This document shows positions 62,001-64,000 of a stretch of 64,000 nt of DNA, piece after piece; position 1 is the first letter of the stretch, and each line of letters begins with the position of its first letter. The stretch is from positions 125,334,564 to 125,398,563 of the forward strand of contig CM059971.1 of assembly GCA_030490835.1 (NCBI GenBank), written 5' to 3'. This stretch comes from Annona cherimola (taxonomy: Eukaryota > Streptophyta > Magnoliopsida > Magnoliales > Annonaceae). A program made the translations under genes and the position numbers. The notes beneath the pieces were generated by a model that did not search any database, was not told the DNA's origin, and worked only from the letters and a program-made list of their open reading frames with translations.

Positions 62001-62104
62001 TAAAATGATAGTGTGGAAAATCAGAATGTGATGCATACTTTTAACCGCCGATGATCCAGGTTGCTGACCCTTAGGATTTCCAACCAGGTCCGCTTTTTTG
62101 TAAT
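59010..62104. other. 3' flank of GTE and intergenic DNA
   Basis: A possible splice donor (TTTAG|GTAGAA) follows the GTE stop at about 59024, so the 3' UTR might continue in a distal exon. A 132 bp tandem duplication begins at about 59232 and 59364 (GGATAGGTTTCC(T/A)CCAATTC). A copy of the AT-rich element lies at about 59550-59790. A six-unit CTG run lies at 61765-61782. The stretch 60000-62100 is less repetitive but carries no reading frame with a family motif. Confidence 0.45.
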
Positions 62105-62439
62105 TGGGTCACGTACGAGCAGTGCCATGTAACTCGTATAAAATTTAAATTTTTTTATACTTGATGGAAAATTCAATCAATTTATTTTATTTAATATTAT
62201 TTGTTTATTTAAAAGATTAAGTTTCATTCAAATCAAATATTTGCATGGTCACGCTACTCAAAAATTGGTATATTCATGTGTAAATTGGGAAAAATGTTTA
62301 GATTCATTTAAATATATATTAGAAGATAATAATATTTTATAAAGTCATTTATTTGCATAGAAATGATAGTTTAGACGGTTTAGATGGTAAAAATATAATT
62401 TTAAAAATAATATTCAACATTAAATCATTTTCTAATGTT

Positions 62440-62593
62440 AAAAGGGCAGCCCGGTGCATCAAGCTCCCGCTATGCGCGGGGTCCGGGGAAGGGTCGGACC
62501 ACATTGGGTCTATAGTACGCAACCTTACCTTGCATTTTTTGCAAGAGGCTGTTTCCACGACTCGAACCCGTGACCTCCAGGTCACACGGCGAC
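62440..62593 (-). mobile_element. Au-like SINE with perfect 18 bp TSD
   Basis: A perfect 18 bp duplication AAATCATTTTCTAATGTT flanks it (62422-62439, 62594-62611). On the minus strand it reads GTGACCTGGAGGTCACGGGT, then a B-box GGTTCGAGTC, and ends CTGCCCTTTT with a short T/A-rich tail. GGGCAGCCCGGTGCA and CCGCTATGCGCGGGGTCCGG are hallmark phrases of the Au SINE group widespread in flowering plants (recalled, not searched). At 154 bp it is slightly shorter than a full element, and the A-box end appears truncated. Confidence 0.85.
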
Positions 62594-62689
62594 AAATCAT
62601 TTTCTAATGTTGATTTTACATATTTACAGATGGGGCTTATGCACAGTGATGCAAGATGAATGAAAGGGTTTTTAACTCACTATAAATGA

Positions 62690-63161
62690 ATTTTTGTGAA
62701 TATATTTATAAAATTTGACTAATATTGCATCCGTCTTTGTAAGTTTGTAGAAATTATAAATATGCCTACAAAATTATATAAGTTTACAAATGTGTCCCTT
62801 TGTTATGACATGTTAAATTTTTTTGTAAAATGACGATAATATTTTTTAACAATATATGATTCTTACAAATTTTTCAAATATTGTAAGTATATTTGTAAAA
62901 TAATCTAAAATAATCATATAATTAAAAATATATAAAATAAGAAAATAGCAAAAATGTCTATAATAGTTGAAAACATTGCAAGTGTATTACTTAATTTAAA
63001 AGGTATTTTTGTCGTTTTATAAAAATCTAACTACTTCATAACAAAAAGGACAAACTTGCAAATTTATGCAAATATTGTGATTATATTTGCAATTTCGGCA
63101 AACTTAGGGACACGGATGTAGTATTGATTAAATTTCGTAGGCATATTTAGAAATTTTTTAT
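62690..63161. mobile_element. Palindromic MITE, 40263 family, 9 bp TSD
   Basis: The left arm begins ATTTTTGTGAATATATTTAT and the right arm ends GCATATTTAGAAATTTTTTA; arms match those of 40263-40796 (ATTGCATCCGT, GTCCCTTTGTTATGA and complements). A perfect 9 bp duplication TATAAATGA flanks it (62681-62689, 63162-63170). It lies inside the AT-rich element that also holds the SINE. Confidence 0.8.
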
Positions 63162-63240
63162 TATAAATGATGTTGAATATAATATATAGAATAGATTTTT
63201 TTTTATCAATTATTAAAATATTCAAAATGAAAGAAGTTAT

Positions 63241-64000
63241 GCAAAAGAGGCTTATTGTTGCATTAACGGGAACTGGAAATTTATGGGAATTGTTTTTGCG
63301 GAAATTTATCATCCTATTTCCTGCTCGCAATGTTAAGTCAGATCTCGTCCAATTCTTCCTCGCAGACATGTGAAGGCCTTGTTTTTTTTGCCTCGCGGGC
63401 TTCACTTTCCTTTAAAATATAAATAATCATGTACAATTTGAAAATTACTTAGATCAAAGCCTATATACGAATTAATTGGCAAATTTTAACCTTTCGAGTT
63501 TGTTTTGTTAGACGTTAACGGGAAAAATATTTTTTACTTGATTAGTTTCTCACTTACGGTTAAGCGACAGTAAAAATCTCGAGAAGATAAAACAGAAGGA
63601 AGTGAACCAGACTATTTCAATAATCAATATAGCTGATCATCTATCCGTGCATCTGGATATTTTATACTTGCACAAGTTTGAAATTTTTTTAGTAAATTTA
63701 AAAACCAAGTTGGCTCGAAGGTCTTCTTAATTAATTGTGCTCGGCAAACGTAAAAAATGACCACTGCATGCGTAGATAGCCAAGGGAAACCTTCTCACCC
63801 ACTTATCATAAAAAAAAAGAAAAGAAAAAAATGCCAAGAAGATTCCACGACATTTACTTAATTATTTATGGCATCATCCCCCAAAACTAATTTTTCTGGC
63901 GACTTGAAGGACGAATACATGAGACAGGCAGGAAAAAGGTTCAGTACGCCATCCATACATACCCAATATTCTCTTCTATTTACGATTCATCTGTTTCCAA
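63241..64000. other. Right-end intergenic DNA
   Basis: AT-rich sequence with no recognisable gene or repeat. The 68-codon plus-strand frame at 63167-63373 runs out of the MITE border and has no family motif. Confidence 0.5.

Larger units (their letters stand above)
62105..63240. mobile_element. Recurrent AT-rich element hosting two later insertions
   Basis: The phrases CAATTTATTTTATTTAATAT, AAGATTAAGTTTCATTCAAA and ATAGAAATGATAGTTTAGAC match the element at 50950-51450 and 41480-41960. It is split by a SINE (62440-62593) and by a palindromic MITE (62690-63161). Removing the second restores ACTATAAATGATG-TTGAATATAATA, which matches 51358-51384. Classification of the host element is unknown. 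Confidence 0.6.

Noticed and set aside
61656..62036. 126-codon minus-strand frame
   Set aside because: No family motif; a Ser run comes from the CTG repeat on the opposite strand.
1..64000. CRISPR array, rRNA genes or bacterial operons
   Set aside because: The window is plant nuclear DNA; repeats found are minisatellites and transposons, not regularly spaced direct repeats with unique spacers.

Overview
This is a window of nuclear plant DNA from a flowering plant. Every gene has short introns with GT-AG (one GC-AG) borders. The proteins are plant-type: a GDSL esterase, mitochondrial malate dehydrogenase, pyruvate decarboxylase, a GTE bromodomain protein, a TAXIMIN peptide and a DUF455 protein. 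The spacers are AT-rich and packed with small transposable elements. I cannot fix the lineage below angiosperm from sequence alone.

Layout. 1-17.9 kb is gene-poor: MITEs, a ~2 kb solo LTR (7768-9783), a Tourist-like element interrupted by a hAT-type element (10530-12188), and two broken GDSL copies (2928-3240 and 12815-13187). 17.9-19.5 kb (minus) holds an intact five-exon GDSL esterase gene, beside duplicated flanking DNA. 24.3-28.0 kb (minus) holds a seven-exon mitochondrial malate dehydrogenase. 29.6-32.0 kb is a small non-autonomous LTR retrotransposon carrying an inserted element. 32.6-39.4 kb (minus) is a seven-exon pyruvate decarboxylase whose 3.7 kb second intron contains a 1.9 kb hAT-type element and a minisatellite. 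45.1-45.4 kb (minus) is a two-exon TAXIMIN-type small peptide gene. 46.9-49.8 kb (minus) is a seven-exon DUF455 ferritin-like gene. 50-56 kb is repeat-rich. 56.3-59.0 kb (plus) is a four-exon GTE bromodomain/NET gene. The right end is repeat-rich and contains a SINE and a palindromic MITE, both nested in an older repeat.

I rebuilt all six intact gene models by hand from reading frame, splice borders and known family motifs, and phases close exactly in each. The genes do not form a recognisable pathway cluster. Malate dehydrogenase and pyruvate decarboxylase both act in central carbon metabolism, but their adjacency looks incidental. I did not find a convincing new multi-gene system. The most unusual content is the transposon archaeology: several insertions can be dated relative to each other by clean target-site duplications (8 bp, 9 bp, 10 bp, 18 bp and TTA/TAA), and a duplicated GDSL last exon has lost its stop codon and changed a catalytic residue.
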